A stretch of DNA of 36,666 nt from Patescibacteria group bacterium (lineage in GTDB: Bacteria; Patescibacteria; Microgenomatia; Levybacterales; UBA12049): the NCBI GenBank assembly GCA_023379465.1, contig JAMCTM010000016.1:1-36666 (forward strand), read 5' to 3'. How positions within the stretch are numbered: the stretch's first letter is position 1; every line of letters starts with the position of its first letter. This document shows positions 1 through 8,422 of this stretch, one piece after another. The notes below the pieces were generated by a model. The model saw only the letters and a list, made by a program, of their open reading frames with translations, did not search any database and had not been told where the DNA came from. The position numbers and the translations under genes are program-made.

Positions 1-114
1 ACACCCAAAGGGTCAGAAACAAAAGCAATCCTTACTTCTCTTTTTGATACCTGGCAATTACAAAATCTTAATCCCTTTCAACAATGCAAACTTCTTTTAT
101 CTACGTGTCAGTAG
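1..114 (+). CDS. C-terminal end of a possible transposase (partial)
   Basis: An open frame runs from the window edge to a TAG at 112-114 and encodes 37 residues. The stretch containing LFDTWQLQNLNPFQQC resembles the last residues of IS66-like transposases, which often end with a TW+LQG-NPF pattern. The rest of the gene lies outside the window, so neither family nor integrity can be judged. It could be a remnant, since no terminal inverted repeat is visible between it and the next promoter at 144. The assignment rests on remembered family similarity only. Confidence 0.35.
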   Translation, partial: TPKGSETKAILTSLFDTWQLQNLNPFQQCKLLLSTCQ

Positions 115-143
115 TGTGAGTTCGTTCGATAATAAAGATAGAT

Positions 144-172
144 TTGACTTATCCTATAGTTAGTGCTAGAAT
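144..172 (+). promoter_or_regulatory. Promoter of the 670-residue protein gene
   Basis: TTGACT at 144-149, a 17-base spacer, and TAGAAT at 167-172 make a good sigma-70-type promoter. The start codon at 185 is only 12 bases past the -10 box, so the transcript would have a leader of a few bases at most. Confidence 0.65.
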
Positions 173-184
173 AGTATTTCGTTT

Positions 185-2197
185 ATGAGAGAAAGAGATA
201 AAAATACATCTTCTAAATCAGGCGTATCCAATTCGTCAGGATCTATATTCCATAATGATATGCCAGTGAACCGATCTTATAAGTCAAGCGATATCTATAA
301 TAAAGAAAAGCTTGATCGTGAGAGTAGAGAACGAGTATTAGAGCTTAAAAGACTGCAAGATGGATTAAGGGGAGTAAAAATTAGGACATGTTCCGATGAA
401 GATGCTAGGCAACATCATTCATGGACTCAAACACAAGAAGACACATGGGCGGTTGCTGACTATTTAGCTTCTTTAGACGAGCCATATGCTGCCAGCGTTG
501 AAAGCTCTATGACGGGTAAAAAACCACTGACTGTAGGAGAATTTTGCCGCTATCAAGTTTTGGGTGTCGGAGGATGTCTTATAATTAGGGAAAATCTCAG
601 TAGGGAAATGCGCTATGCGCAAAGAGTGGGAGTTGCCGATATTATTAAGCCATATATAGATTTGCAGAAATTTACTCTTGGAGCAAGCGCTTTAGATATA
701 AAGATCAACGGGGTTTCTTGGGCTGATGTTTTGGATATTGCTCAAAGAAACGACGGGACAGCTTTGCAATATAAATTTTTAGTTGATGCCATGATTCTTC
801 TTCTGAAAATGTCTCATCAATCAATTTTTGAGGAAAATAATAAAGGTTTGTTTGGTCAATATCCTAACACTGCCAAACATATGATTGAGGGTTCAGCGAT
901 ATTAATAAAGGCTGGTATTTTAAGCAGTCCGGATGTAGTAGATAGTGAAATTTTCAATAATTCTGGAGTTGCAAAAAAAGTAGCTCAAAGAGGCAAAGAA
1001 TTCCTTTTGCGCGTAGGTAATATCCGTGAAAAAACATATAATAATGTTTTCAATCCCAATTCCCCAGAATTTCCTTGCCTGAAAGACACTTTGTCTTTCT
1101 ATCTCAAACAGGGGTTTAATGAAAGATATCTGGCGCTTTCTGTCTTAGGGATTGATAAGTATGATTTTGCCGTTTGGGCGTACAGAGCCGCTAAAAATTT
1201 TCAAAAGCAAGGAATAGAGGAAAGTTTCTACGAATCTTTGGCAGGCTTCATAGAAGAATATCTTAATTATGAGCCAACAGACAAAACTATTTTGCGGGAG
1301 GGAGACGCGGGAGACATTCTTGATGAGACCCAAACCGGAGATTTTTCTCCGGTTGAAATAGAATCAAGTTCGCTCGGGTTAATTATTTCCTCTATATTTT
1401 CAAAACAATCGCACAGAGTCTTTGCTGACATTAATCCTTTAATTATTGACTCGACCGGCTTGATCAAGCCTCAGGCTATTGCTGTTGTTTTTGATCAAAA
1501 CAGACCTCAGAAATTTGCGGTATTTCTTGATTGGGAAAACGATTTGGGAGAATCAACAGAGGTTAACCTTTATTTTGATACTAAGAAAAATTTGTTTGAC
1601 TGGAATTTTCTTAAAAGTCCTAACGACGAAGAGATGGGAGTTATTAGGGTCGCAATGCTAAAGGCAACGCGGGCTATTCTTCTTTCTATTCAAAGGCAGG
1701 CTTTAACAGATTATCAAAACAAAAAAGAGAGAAATTCGTCTTTGGCGCCTCACGAAGTTAAACCTAAGCAGAGGAGAGAACAAGTGACGGATGAGATATA
1801 TACACTGCGAAGGCAAATTAAAAGAGATAATGCGGAGAAGACACAAAATAACAGGCAAATAGACCCAAGAGGAGCGGATATGCCAAGAACCCAAGAGGCT
1901 ACTGTGAAAAAACAAATCTTATTGCCGGAGAAGGATAGGCTGCGGGGATTGTTGGAAGGCATTGATTTTAGCAAAAGAGATAATGTAGAGAGAGCCATAG
2001 ACAGATTTAACAACGAGGGGGTCGGTCAATTTACAAGAAAGCACGCGAGAGGCAACAACGGCGAGATTCTTTATACATTACGGGTGGGCAATATCAGGGT
2101 TCTTGTTTATGAAACAGAATCTTTAGAAGGAATTAGGCAGTTTGTGATAAAGGATATTGATTATAGGTCAAATGTCTACCGAAGGAATAAAATGTAA
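185..2197 (+). CDS. Large protein with RelE-like C-terminal domain
   Basis: A 670-residue soluble protein with no signal peptide or membrane segment. The first roughly 580 residues match no family I recognise; they begin with a Ser/Asn-rich, probably disordered stretch and later include a Lys/Arg/Gln-rich linker (about 510-580). The last 80 residues look like a RelE/ParE-type toxin fold: a helical part, then ILYTLRVGNIRVLVYE, a further strand, and a final IDYRSNVYRR, matching the usual LRVGdyRVlYe and HR-dVYRR pattern. A toxin fold at the end of a long protein recalls polymorphic or delivered toxins, but catalytic activity is inferred. No antitoxin or immunity gene lies immediately downstream; the next gene is convergent VKOR. 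The ATG is supported by a promoter at 144-172. Confidence 0.6.
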   Translation: MRERDKNTSSKSGVSNSSGSIFHNDMPVNRSYKSSDIYNKEKLDRESRERVLELKRLQDGLRGVKIRTCSDEDARQHHSWTQTQEDTWAVADYLASLDEPYAASVESSMTGKKPLTVGEFCRYQVLGVGGCLIIRENLSREMRYAQRVGVADIIKPYIDLQKFTLGASALDIKINGVSWADVLDIAQRNDGTALQYKFLVDAMILLLKMSHQSIFEENNKGLFGQYPNTAKHMIEGSAILIKAGILSSPDVVDSEIFNNSGVAKKVAQRGKEFLLRVGNIREKTYNNVFNPNSPEFPCLKDTLSFYLKQGFNERYLALSVLGIDKYDFAVWAYRAAKNFQKQGIEESFYESLAGFIEEYLNYEPTDKTILREGDAGDILDETQTGDFSPVEIESSSLGLIISSIFSKQSHRVFADINPLIIDSTGLIKPQAIAVVFDQNRPQKFAVFLDWENDLGESTEVNLYFDTKKNLFDWNFLKSPNDEEMGVIRVAMLKATRAILLSIQRQALTDYQNKKERNSSLAPHEVKPKQRREQVTDEIYTLRRQIKRDNAEKTQNNRQIDPRGADMPRTQEATVKKQILLPEKDRLRGLLEGIDFSKRDNVERAIDRFNNEGVGQFTRKHARGNNGEILYTLRVGNIRVLVYETESLEGIRQFVIKDIDYRSNVYRRNKM

Positions 2198-2204
2198 CCT
2201 AGCG

Positions 2205-2648
2205 TTAAATAATTAAGGACAGCAGAAACACCCCCAAGGCCATTAAATCGGAGAGTCCGCAGTATTGGCAGATTGCCTTCAAAATAAAAAGCTGGATAGA
2301 GAGATAGATCAGGGAAATAGCAAGACCTAATCCCGTAAGAAGCAATAGGGGTATCTTATATCGGACGGATTTTCCATAAATAAAAATAGAAGATAAGCCT
2401 ATCAGGATAAGATAATATAAAGAGCCTATCAGGGAGATAGGCAGGCCGAGGATAGTTGCGTATTTGCTGATCAGGACGGTTTCGCAGCCGTTAGTCAGAG
2501 AGCAGGAGGGAATGACGTTTTTGTAATGAAGAATTGTCAGGTAGGAAAGATCCAAGAAGCCCAAAAACGAGATAAACAAAAGGAGCAGTAAGAGCGCGGC
2601 AGGTGCCTTGTCTTTTTTCATTATTTGGCAAATCCTCAAAAAATTCAT
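2205..2648 (-). CDS. Vitamin K epoxide reductase (VKOR) family membrane protein
   Basis: A 147-residue protein with four or five hydrophobic segments. It carries the VKOR hallmarks: a loop cysteine pair (C49 and C55 in CSLTNGC) and a membrane-end CXXC, CQYC, at residues 127-130. Bacterial VKOR homologues reoxidise DsbA-like thiol oxidases by passing electrons to quinone, replacing DsbB. The DsbA-like gene lies just upstream on the same strand (31-base gap), so the two probably form a disulfide-forming pair. An internal ATG at codon 10 (MKKDKAP) is an alternative start. No fused thioredoxin domain is present, unlike in some longer homologues. Confidence 0.9.
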   Translation of the reverse strand: MNFLRICQIMKKDKAPAALLLLLLFISFLGFLDLSYLTILHYKNVIPSCSLTNGCETVLISKYATILGLPISLIGSLYYLILIGLSSIFIYGKSVRYKIPLLLLTGLGLAISLIYLSIQLFILKAICQYCGLSDLMALGVFLLSLII

Positions 2649-2678
2649 TCACTCGCTTTTTTGGGAAATCCCGAGAGA

Positions 2679-3419
2679 CTACTTGAGATATTTTTTAATT
2701 AAATTTTTAAACGCGTCATAACCTGGCGGATTCTGGATTTTAACGCCGTTTAGGAAAAAGGTAGGAGTTGAGTTAACGCCAACGGCAGAGCCTTTGTTTT
2801 CTTCGTTATTAATAAAAAGCTTGGCCTTTTCCGAAGCCATGTCTTTTTTAAAAAGATCAATATTGAGTCCGATTCTTCCGGCATAATCCACAAAGGTACT
2901 TTCGGCATTAGTGGAGTCGGCCCATGAAGTCTGGTTTTCAAAAAGGAGGTCATGCATCTGCCAGAATTTACCCTGCTGATTGGCGGCGTAGGCGGCTTCC
3001 GCTGAACTAAGGGCGTTTCGATGAATCTCGTTTAGAGGGAAAAAACGATAGACGAAAAGGATTCTGCCCTTGAAATGGGAGGTCAATTTCTTAACCAAGG
3101 GATAGTAGGCGCCGCAGGCGGGACACTGAAAATCCGCGTATTCGATAAGACTGACCTTGGCGTTTTTGTTGCCCATGGTGATATCGCTTTTTGAGATGGG
3201 CGGCGCCTTGATAGAGCTTTGCGGACTCGCCGAGCCTGAGCCGGAGATCAATACCAGGCCGATAACGCTGGCAATTATGATCAGGGGGACTCCGATAAAT
3301 AAAGCCAGGGTTTTGAGATTTTGTTTATGCTTGGCTTTCTTTTCTTCAAGAAGTCTCTCCTGATGCCTTTGTTCCTTGATCTCTCTTTTGGTTAGTTTTT
3401 CTTCCACGGAAAAAATCAT
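2679..3419 (-). CDS. DsbA-like membrane-anchored thiol oxidoreductase
   Basis: From the ATG at 3419 the protein has about 246 residues: a charged cytoplasmic N-terminus, one membrane segment (about 36-60), then an extracytoplasmic thioredoxin-fold domain of the DsbA/DSBA_4 group. The active-site motif FQCPACGAYYP (cysteines about 99 and 102) and the cis-proline region NSTPTFFLNG are both present. It probably introduces disulfides into exported proteins and is recycled by the downstream VKOR. A TTG at 3443 would add eight residues (MSKNKKCE), but the ATG gives the more usual start. The gene is divergent from the ABC permease, with a gap of about 65 bases between the chosen starts. Confidence 0.88.
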   Translation of the reverse strand: MIFSVEEKLTKREIKEQRHQERLLEEKKAKHKQNLKTLALFIGVPLIIIASVIGLVLISGSGSASPQSSIKAPPISKSDITMGNKNAKVSLIEYADFQCPACGAYYPLVKKLTSHFKGRILFVYRFFPLNEIHRNALSSAEAAYAANQQGKFWQMHDLLFENQTSWADSTNAESTFVDYAGRIGLNIDLFKKDMASEKAKLFINNEENKGSAVGVNSTPTFFLNGVKIQNPPGYDAFKNLIKKYLK

Positions 3420-3464
3420 CTCACATTTTTTGTTTTTAGACAAGCCTTAAAATGTAAGATGTGG

Positions 3465-3470
3465 TATACT
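3465..3470 (+). promoter_or_regulatory. Extended -10 box for the ABC transporter operon
   Basis: TATACT at 3465-3470 is preceded by TGG, making an extended -10 element. No convincing -35 box is visible. The predicted transcript start falls near 3477, after the TTG at 3472, which argues for the GTG at 3484 as the real start codon. Confidence 0.5.
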
Positions 3471-3483
3471 TTTGAAAGGCACG

Positions 3484-4296
3484 GTGGCTATTAAGACATA
3501 TCATAATCATTACCGTTTTAATTACACAACCTCTTTGAGGCGGCATTTTTCTTCTCTTGTCATAGTCATTCTGGTCATCCTGGCGATTCTTACTCTCGGA
3601 TTAAACTTTGCCATACCCAAGCAAGGCGTTAATCTGGCCAAGCCCTCTTTCCTTATTATTCTTGTCGCCAGTTTTAATACGCTTATTCGTTTATCAGTTG
3701 CCTATGCTATTGCCTTGGTTCTGGCTGTGCCGCTTGCCCTTTTTATAACCAAAAGCCCAAGGATTGAAACAACCTTTCTGCCGATAACCGATATTATCCA
3801 GTCGGTGCCGATACTGGCGTTTTTCCCGGTAATTGTTCTGGTTTTTGTAAAGATTGATTTTTTTGACGGGGCGGCAATTTTTATCCTGTTTATGTCCATG
3901 GTTTGGAATATTGTTTTCAGCCTTATCGGAGGCTTAAAGGCTATTCCTTCTGATATTAAATCCGCCGCCTGGATCTTTAAGGCAAGGGGATTTCGCAGGC
4001 TCTGGTTTGTTACCCTGCCCTCTATTTTTCCCGCGATTGTGACCGGTTCTTTTTTGGCATGGGGCCAGGGCTGGAATATACTAATCGTTGCCGAGGCCAT
4101 CCATAAATATATACCGAACGGCTCGTCCTCGCAGGATCTTTTCGGATTGGGCAGTCTTTTGGTTGATTCTTTTTCCAGGGGAGAAAATTCGGTGTTTCTG
4201 GCCTCTCTTGTTGCCATGATAGTTATCATCAGCTTCCTGAATCTTTTTGTCTGGCAGAGGCTTTTGGTTCTGGCGGAAAGGTATAAATTTGACTGA
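3484..4296 (+). CDS. ABC transporter permease, SsuC/TauC type
   Basis: About 270 residues with six predicted membrane segments and a BPD_transp_1 core. The EAA-like cytoplasmic loop is recognisable around LKAIPSDIKSAAWIFKARG followed by FRRLWFVTLPSIFPAI, typical of the nitrate/sulfonate/taurine permease group. It overlaps the ATPase gene by a few bases, so the two are translationally coupled. I chose the GTG at 3484 because a TTG at 3472 lies only one base after the -10 box. No substrate-binding protein gene is nearby, so the substrate cannot be assigned. Confidence 0.85.
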   Translation: MAIKTYHNHYRFNYTTSLRRHFSSLVIVILVILAILTLGLNFAIPKQGVNLAKPSFLIILVASFNTLIRLSVAYAIALVLAVPLALFITKSPRIETTFLPITDIIQSVPILAFFPVIVLVFVKIDFFDGAAIFILFMSMVWNIVFSLIGGLKAIPSDIKSAAWIFKARGFRRLWFVTLPSIFPAIVTGSFLAWGQGWNILIVAEAIHKYIPNGSSSQDLFGLGSLLVDSFSRGENSVFLASLVAMIVIISFLNLFVWQRLLVLAERYKFD

Positions 4297-4993
4297 TATT
4301 ATTGTCCTTGACCATGTTAGCAAGTTTTATTCTCCCTTAAGAAACAGGGCGGTTTTTGATTTGTCTCTTAAAATCCGCGAGGGAGAATTTTTCTGTCTGG
4401 CGGGACAATCCGGATCGGGAAAATCCACCATTTTAAAATTAATCGCCGGCATTGAAAAGCCGTCCCAGGGGAAGGTGGCCGCTCCGGAGAATATCGGCAT
4501 GGTTTTTCAGCTCGGAGCCCTTCTTCCCTGGCTGACAGTTAGCGAAAACGCCGCCTTTGGATTAAAAATGAAAGGCGCCAACAAAACAAAAATCAAAGAG
4601 ACCACCCATAAATATTTGGAGCTGGTTGGCCTAAAAGAATACCGTAAAAAATATCCCAGGGAACTTTCGGGCGGACAAAGGCAGAGGGTAGGCATTGCCA
4701 GGGCGCTTGCGGTGGAACCGCCGGTTTTGCTTTTGGATGAGCCTTTTTCATCGCTTGATTTCCTGACAACAGAGGAACTGCATAAGGATCTGCTGGACAT
4801 TTGGAAAATGACAAAAAAGACCATCGTTATGGTGTCGCATTTAATGGAAGAGGCGGTAATGCTCGCGGACAGGGTTGGGGTGATGAAGGAGGGAAGACTC
4901 GGCGCGGTTCTGGAGGTAGGCCTGCCCAGGCCCAGAAGCTATAAAAAGGAGGAGTTTGCGAGGGAGGTTGAGAGGATAAGAAAGACGATTTAG
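4289..4993 (+). CDS. ABC transporter ATP-binding protein, SsuB/TauB type
   Basis: The likely start is TTG at 4289, overlapping the permease stop (4294-4296), with GGAAAGG eight bases upstream as ribosome binding site; this gives about 234 residues. All nucleotide-binding elements are visible: Walker A GQSGSGKST (about 38-46), Q-loop GMVFQLGALLPWLTV, signature LSGGQRQR, Walker B LLLDEPFSSLD and the H-loop SHL. Together with the preceding permease it forms an importer module of the nitrate/sulfonate/taurine family; a separate binding protein would be expected elsewhere. An upstream start at 4247 would only add sequence read from the permease gene in another frame. Confidence 0.9.
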   Translation: MTDIIVLDHVSKFYSPLRNRAVFDLSLKIREGEFFCLAGQSGSGKSTILKLIAGIEKPSQGKVAAPENIGMVFQLGALLPWLTVSENAAFGLKMKGANKTKIKETTHKYLELVGLKEYRKKYPRELSGGQRQRVGIARALAVEPPVLLLDEPFSSLDFLTTEELHKDLLDIWKMTKKTIVMVSHLMEEAVMLADRVGVMKEGRLGAVLEVGLPRPRSYKKEEFAREVERIRKTI

Positions 4994-5020
4994 TTGCTTT
5001 TCTGCTTGGAAAAATAGTTT

Positions 5021-6586
5021 TTAAAAAGTATTTTTCTTCATCGCTAGCATTTGGAGCGACATATCAGATATATTGTGTTGGGAAATTACTGTTCTTACTC
5101 TTTTAGCTTCTTCTATATAGGTTTGAGCTGCCGCTGTATCTCCTTTACGTACTTGAGCAAGAGCAAGACGTTCTAAATAAATAGGTATTGCCATAGTAGC
5201 TACGAATGAATTAAAACTTGCTTTTTTACTAGAGCCAGTAACTTCTCTCCATATTGCATTAGCTTCTTGTGTTGGCTCTAAAGCCCAAGATAACCCATCT
5301 TGATTACTTGGTACAGCAGCTAAGACATGCCCCTTTCCAATTCCTCTTTCTGCCATAAATCTTTTTATAAGTTCTGATGCCTTTTGCTGGTTACTGGTAC
5401 TAATATATAAAACCATATCATCTGTTCTTTTTTCTAATCCGGCAGGACTTACACATTTGCCTGAGAAATCAATATCTGCATCATACATGGTTAGACATAA
5501 GTCAACAAAGCATCTTTGTAGTGCCTGAGTTTCATTAGGAGCTAAGGTAAGATAGGCTCTTGTAAGTTGTTCATTAGGATTTTTATAATGAGAACTGGAT
5601 TTATTAAAATAAAAGAGGTGGTCTCTTCCGGCATTGGTATCTCCTTGAAAATGAAAACCATCTGTGCCTGATTGCCTATCAATTCCAAAAGTAAGTCTGT
5701 TATCACCACCATTAAGCCTAGCTTGTAGTTGTTGTTTTACATAATCAGAATAATCCTGTCTGGCTATTTTTCCTGCGTCAACTATCCTTTTGGCTTCTTC
5801 TGCGGAAGCAGGACGTTGATACCCCTGTCTTGTTATTAAATCTTCATATACTTTTGCAACCGCCTTCCCCGCAAGTGTAGGGGTATCGTTCTCACCAAAC
5901 ATATTCGTTACAACTGGCGTAATCAGCTCGTTGGGTTTTGGCGGATTTTGTTCATTTAATTGAAATGTATTTCCAATTTGTTCAAAGTCCATTATTTGGC
6001 TAGCAGTTCTTGCTTCTGTTGGGGTTGTGAGCGTTGTTGCTTGATTTTCTTGTTTCGTTTGCGTGGCATCTGTGCTATTAGCTGATTCTATAATAGTTGT
6101 TATACCAAGGTACGCGCCTTGTCCATCAACTCTTGGCATTACTGTTGCTTTATAATCAGTTCCTTGGGCGTGTTTATGACTTGCTAAACGACCTTCATAT
6201 AGATCCGCATTTAACGCTAGTGGTTGTCCCTGGAGCGTAAGCCATTCGGGTTGACCATTTTGGCCCATCCTAACATACATAATTAAATCCTCAGAGATAG
6301 ATGCTTCCTGCGGGTTTTCATAAGTCATACGAAAACGTTTTGGCTCGTATCCTCTTGTATCAATTAGTATTTCCTCAAATCCAGAACGTTTTCCCTCTTC
6401 TCCTTGCTCCGACCTCATTTCTATATTGCGAACTTCTTCTACCCGTTGCCTGTTATATGCCTGTCCTTCCGGTGGTTGTAAATCACCTCTGATTCTTTGA
6501 GATTTTTCAATGCGTATTTTTGCTTGCTGAAATGCTTGAGTTTCTAAACTTTGCCTTGGTAATTCCTGAATTGCTGCGTCCGCCAT
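5021..6586 (-). CDS. HopA1-like effector-family protein (putative)
   Basis: A 521-residue soluble protein, Gln-rich in its first 230 residues and without a signal peptide. The C-terminal half follows the HopA1 family plan: RAYLTLAPNETQAL, then DIDFSGK, then KRTDDMVLYIS, then DGLSWALEP, and a closing helix beginning SFNSFVATM. In cyanobacterial and Pseudomonas HopA1 proteins these correspond to R-YfNltP, F-fKv, R-DsgVLYf, GlglAeEP and the SFG-like segment. HopA1 homologues occur as type III effectors and as the LxmY component of class V lanthipeptide synthetases, where a phosphothreonine-lyase role is proposed. No LxmK kinase or precursor peptide is evident here. Family membership is from memory of the motif pattern and no function is proven. 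Confidence 0.5.
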   Translation of the reverse strand: MADAAIQELPRQSLETQAFQQAKIRIEKSQRIRGDLQPPEGQAYNRQRVEEVRNIEMRSEQGEEGKRSGFEEILIDTRGYEPKRFRMTYENPQEASISEDLIMYVRMGQNGQPEWLTLQGQPLALNADLYEGRLASHKHAQGTDYKATVMPRVDGQGAYLGITTIIESANSTDATQTKQENQATTLTTPTEARTASQIMDFEQIGNTFQLNEQNPPKPNELITPVVTNMFGENDTPTLAGKAVAKVYEDLITRQGYQRPASAEEAKRIVDAGKIARQDYSDYVKQQLQARLNGGDNRLTFGIDRQSGTDGFHFQGDTNAGRDHLFYFNKSSSHYKNPNEQLTRAYLTLAPNETQALQRCFVDLCLTMYDADIDFSGKCVSPAGLEKRTDDMVLYISTSNQQKASELIKRFMAERGIGKGHVLAAVPSNQDGLSWALEPTQEANAIWREVTGSSKKASFNSFVATMAIPIYLERLALAQVRKGDTAAAQTYIEEAKRVRTVISQHNISDMSLQMLAMKKNTF

Positions 6587-6881
6587 ATTTGCTTCTTATA
6601 GAATAACATAAGGGAATGTATTTTTGCACAGTTTATATTTATTTATACAACAGACGATTAAAATTGGTTTATTACATTCAGAGCAAACCTTAAAGAAGCA
6701 CAGGCGAATGTTGTAAAAGATAAGAAAGTCTTGTCTTGTCAATTAAATTCACCATTCAATAAGTTTGTGAAAAATGCTGAGCTCCTATACAGCCTCGCTG
6801 AAACAATTATCTCACACCGGAATTATAAAATACTTGATGAGCGGTTGCTCCGATTGGAGGAAGAGTATAGCAACACTAGTT
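6587..6881. other. Intergenic gap of about 295 bases
   Basis: This AT-rich stretch lies between two minus-strand genes. Next to the 6586 start, read on the minus strand, there is a TG-extended TATTCT that could be the -10 box of the HopA1-like gene, with AAGAAG as a weak ribosome binding site. A plus-strand open frame starts at 6731 but runs into the antisense of the next gene's Glu/Ala-rich end, so I do not regard it as coding. No RNA gene or repeat is visible. Confidence 0.4.
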
Positions 6882-7484
6882 TTAACCTCTTCGAGCTGCT
6901 GCTTCTGCTGCTTCTATCTCAGCTCTCAAAAATTCGATATGTCTTGGAACATATTGTTTATGCTTACCGATTGCGTACCAAACTTCCGGAAGCGCTTCTC
7001 CAAACTCCGCTGCAACTCTCTCCACAGTTGAACGTGGAGCGTTCAGTTTGACATTTTGACCTTTCCAATGAACTCTATTTTCTAACTCTGCCGTTTCAAA
7101 AGCTCTTCCGTCAAATCTTACTCCAGTCTCAGGAAACATAAATATTTGTGCGTCTCCTGTAAGTTTGCCTTCATATACATCAGGTCTGAAAAACATTTCC
7201 ATAAATCGAAGATATTCGCCGCCTTCAACTGGTGACGCTTCTCGCCATTGCCATCTGTAGGTATTTTCATCTTGTACTAGCTTCAAGGGACTTTTGGGTT
7301 CTTCACCTGCCCGCGCCTCTGATTCTTTTCCGAATGTGTTTACAGTGAATTCGCCTGCTGCATCATGTAAAGCAGAGAACCATCTGGATAATAGAAGTTC
7401 TTCAGGAGATGGAAGAACTAATCTTCTTTCAGCTTCAGGAACTGCTTGTTCCTCGTCGCCTGTTGTGCGTTCATGATTTGCCAT
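6882..7484 (-). CDS. Hypothetical protein, 200 residues
   Basis: An acidic soluble protein that I do not recognise. A strong ribosome binding site (GAGGTGAAG) sits just before the ATG at 7484. The middle segment contains RPDVYEGKLTGDAQIFMFPE, which loosely resembles NADLYEGRLASHK in the N-terminal part of the HopA1-like protein encoded downstream, so the two may share a small domain; this is suggestive only. The C-terminus is an Ala/Glu-rich helix (EIEAAEAAARRG). It sits between two other proteins of unclear role on the same strand. Confidence 0.6.
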   Translation of the reverse strand: MANHERTTGDEEQAVPEAERRLVLPSPEELLLSRWFSALHDAAGEFTVNTFGKESEARAGEEPKSPLKLVQDENTYRWQWREASPVEGGEYLRFMEMFFRPDVYEGKLTGDAQIFMFPETGVRFDGRAFETAELENRVHWKGQNVKLNAPRSTVERVAAEFGEALPEVWYAIGKHKQYVPRHIEFLRAEIEAAEAAARRG

Positions 7485-7561
7485 AATTCTTCACCTCATT
7501 TACTGGACAGTTTGATATATTTTGTATTATTATACTATAACCTTGCAAGTTCTGTGGCGAG

Positions 7562-7602
7562 GCTGTCCCGCCTTTCAGGCGGAAGAGCACAGGCGGACAT
7601 AT
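7562..7602. repeat. GC-rich hairpin in an AT-rich gap
   Basis: CCGCC-TTTCA-GGCGG at about 7569-7583 forms a clean five-pair stem inside a GC-rich block that also repeats AGGCGG at 7592-7597. It lies just after the stop of the 7604 gene (minus strand) and may act as a transcription barrier, although there is no following T-run. Its base composition differs sharply from both flanks, which is typical of a small dispersed REP-like element. Only this copy is in the window. Confidence 0.4.
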
Positions 7603-7603
7603 T

Positions 7604-8284
7604 TTATTGGACTAATTGCATACCCATTCCAAAATCAATACTTCCATTTGCGGTTAGGGAAGTAGGCTCAATTAGTATTTCATGTTGTCTTATGCTTTTG
7701 GGGACACTTGGGTTACTAGGATTAGTTCCTTTTAAATAACATTCTCCTTTAATTGCATCTTCTGACATAGATCGTTGGACAAGTTGGTCGTATGGAACTT
7801 CCCAACCTGGATTATCTGAATTAGGAGTTAGTCTGTTTCTCATTAGTATTGCCTGTCGTTCAGTTCCTGAAAGTGCTGATATTGGTAAATCTAAAACAGC
7901 AATAGTTGGTTTATTTATAAACCTTTTGCGTTCAAGCCAGTAAAATACCTCTTGCGGGGTAGCAAATACAGGTAATCCTGGGACTCGTGTGCCATAAATT
8001 TCATTAATTCGGTAAGGAGAAAACTGCGCAAAGGATAGGTTAGTCTCAAATATTCCATACTGCCTAATCCTTTCTGGGTCAGTTCCTTCAAACATCCACT
8101 CGCCATTTACATTTTTACCAGCACCGGTAATGGCTCTATAAAGTTGTATTCTAGGTTCATCTCCAGCCCTTTCTTTTCTGGTTGTTAAGATAAGTTCACG
8201 CAGTTGCGCTGCCTGCGTTTGTCTATTTGTTGCTGATGTCGCATCCAACTGAAATGGTCTATATTCTGCGCTTTGGTCTGTCAT
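7604..8284 (-). CDS. Hypothetical protein, 226 residues
   Basis: A soluble protein without recognisable signal peptide or membrane segment. I do not recognise the family. The core IQLYRAITG, then NLSFAQFSPYRINEIYG and VFATPQEVFYWLERKRF vaguely recall an ADP-ribosyltransferase-like layout (Y-R near the start, then an aromatic-rich strand), but the key residues cannot be established by eye. It is the first of three minus-strand genes of unclear function and lies directly downstream of the tRNA-Arg/tRNA-Pro pair. A TG-extended TATTCT just upstream of the ATG may be its -10 box. Confidence 0.6.
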   Translation of the reverse strand: MTDQSAEYRPFQLDATSATNRQTQAAQLRELILTTRKERAGDEPRIQLYRAITGAGKNVNGEWMFEGTDPERIRQYGIFETNLSFAQFSPYRINEIYGTRVPGLPVFATPQEVFYWLERKRFINKPTIAVLDLPISALSGTERQAILMRNRLTPNSDNPGWEVPYDQLVQRSMSEDAIKGECYLKGTNPSNPSVPKSIRQHEILIEPTSLTANGSIDFGMGMQLVQ

Positions 8285-8345
8285 ATTGTTTCAAAATTAG
8301 AATAGCATAATTTTGAGACTATGCATAATATGCTGAATTGTTGTC

Positions 8346-8420
8346 TGGTCGGGGTGCTGGGAATTGAACCCAGTGGCTCTTCGTCCCGAACGAAGCGTGA
8401 TACCGGTTCACTACACCCCG
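8346..8420 (-). tRNA. tRNA-Pro (CGG), CCA encoded
   Basis: The minus strand folds into a full cloverleaf: acceptor CGGGGTG/CACCCCG with the C1-G72 pair typical of bacterial tRNA-Pro, D-arm GTGAACCGGTATCAC, anticodon arm CTTCG-TTCGGGA-CGAAG with anticodon CGG, T-arm CTGGG-TTCAATT-CCCAG, discriminator A, and an encoded CCA at 8348-8346. It is transcribed after tRNA-Arg, two bases away. Confidence 0.95.
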
Positions 8421-8422
8421 TG

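Noticed and set aside
4247..4288. ATG at 4247 as the start of the ABC ATPase
   Set aside because: The extra 14 residues come from the permease coding region in another frame. TTG 4289 has a good ribosome binding site and gives a normal N-terminus.
6731..7051. Plus-strand open frame of 106 residues
   Set aside because: Its second half is the antisense of the Glu/Ala-rich end of the 6882-7484 gene (a Leu run opposite Ala/Glu codons), and it has no ribosome binding site or promoter.
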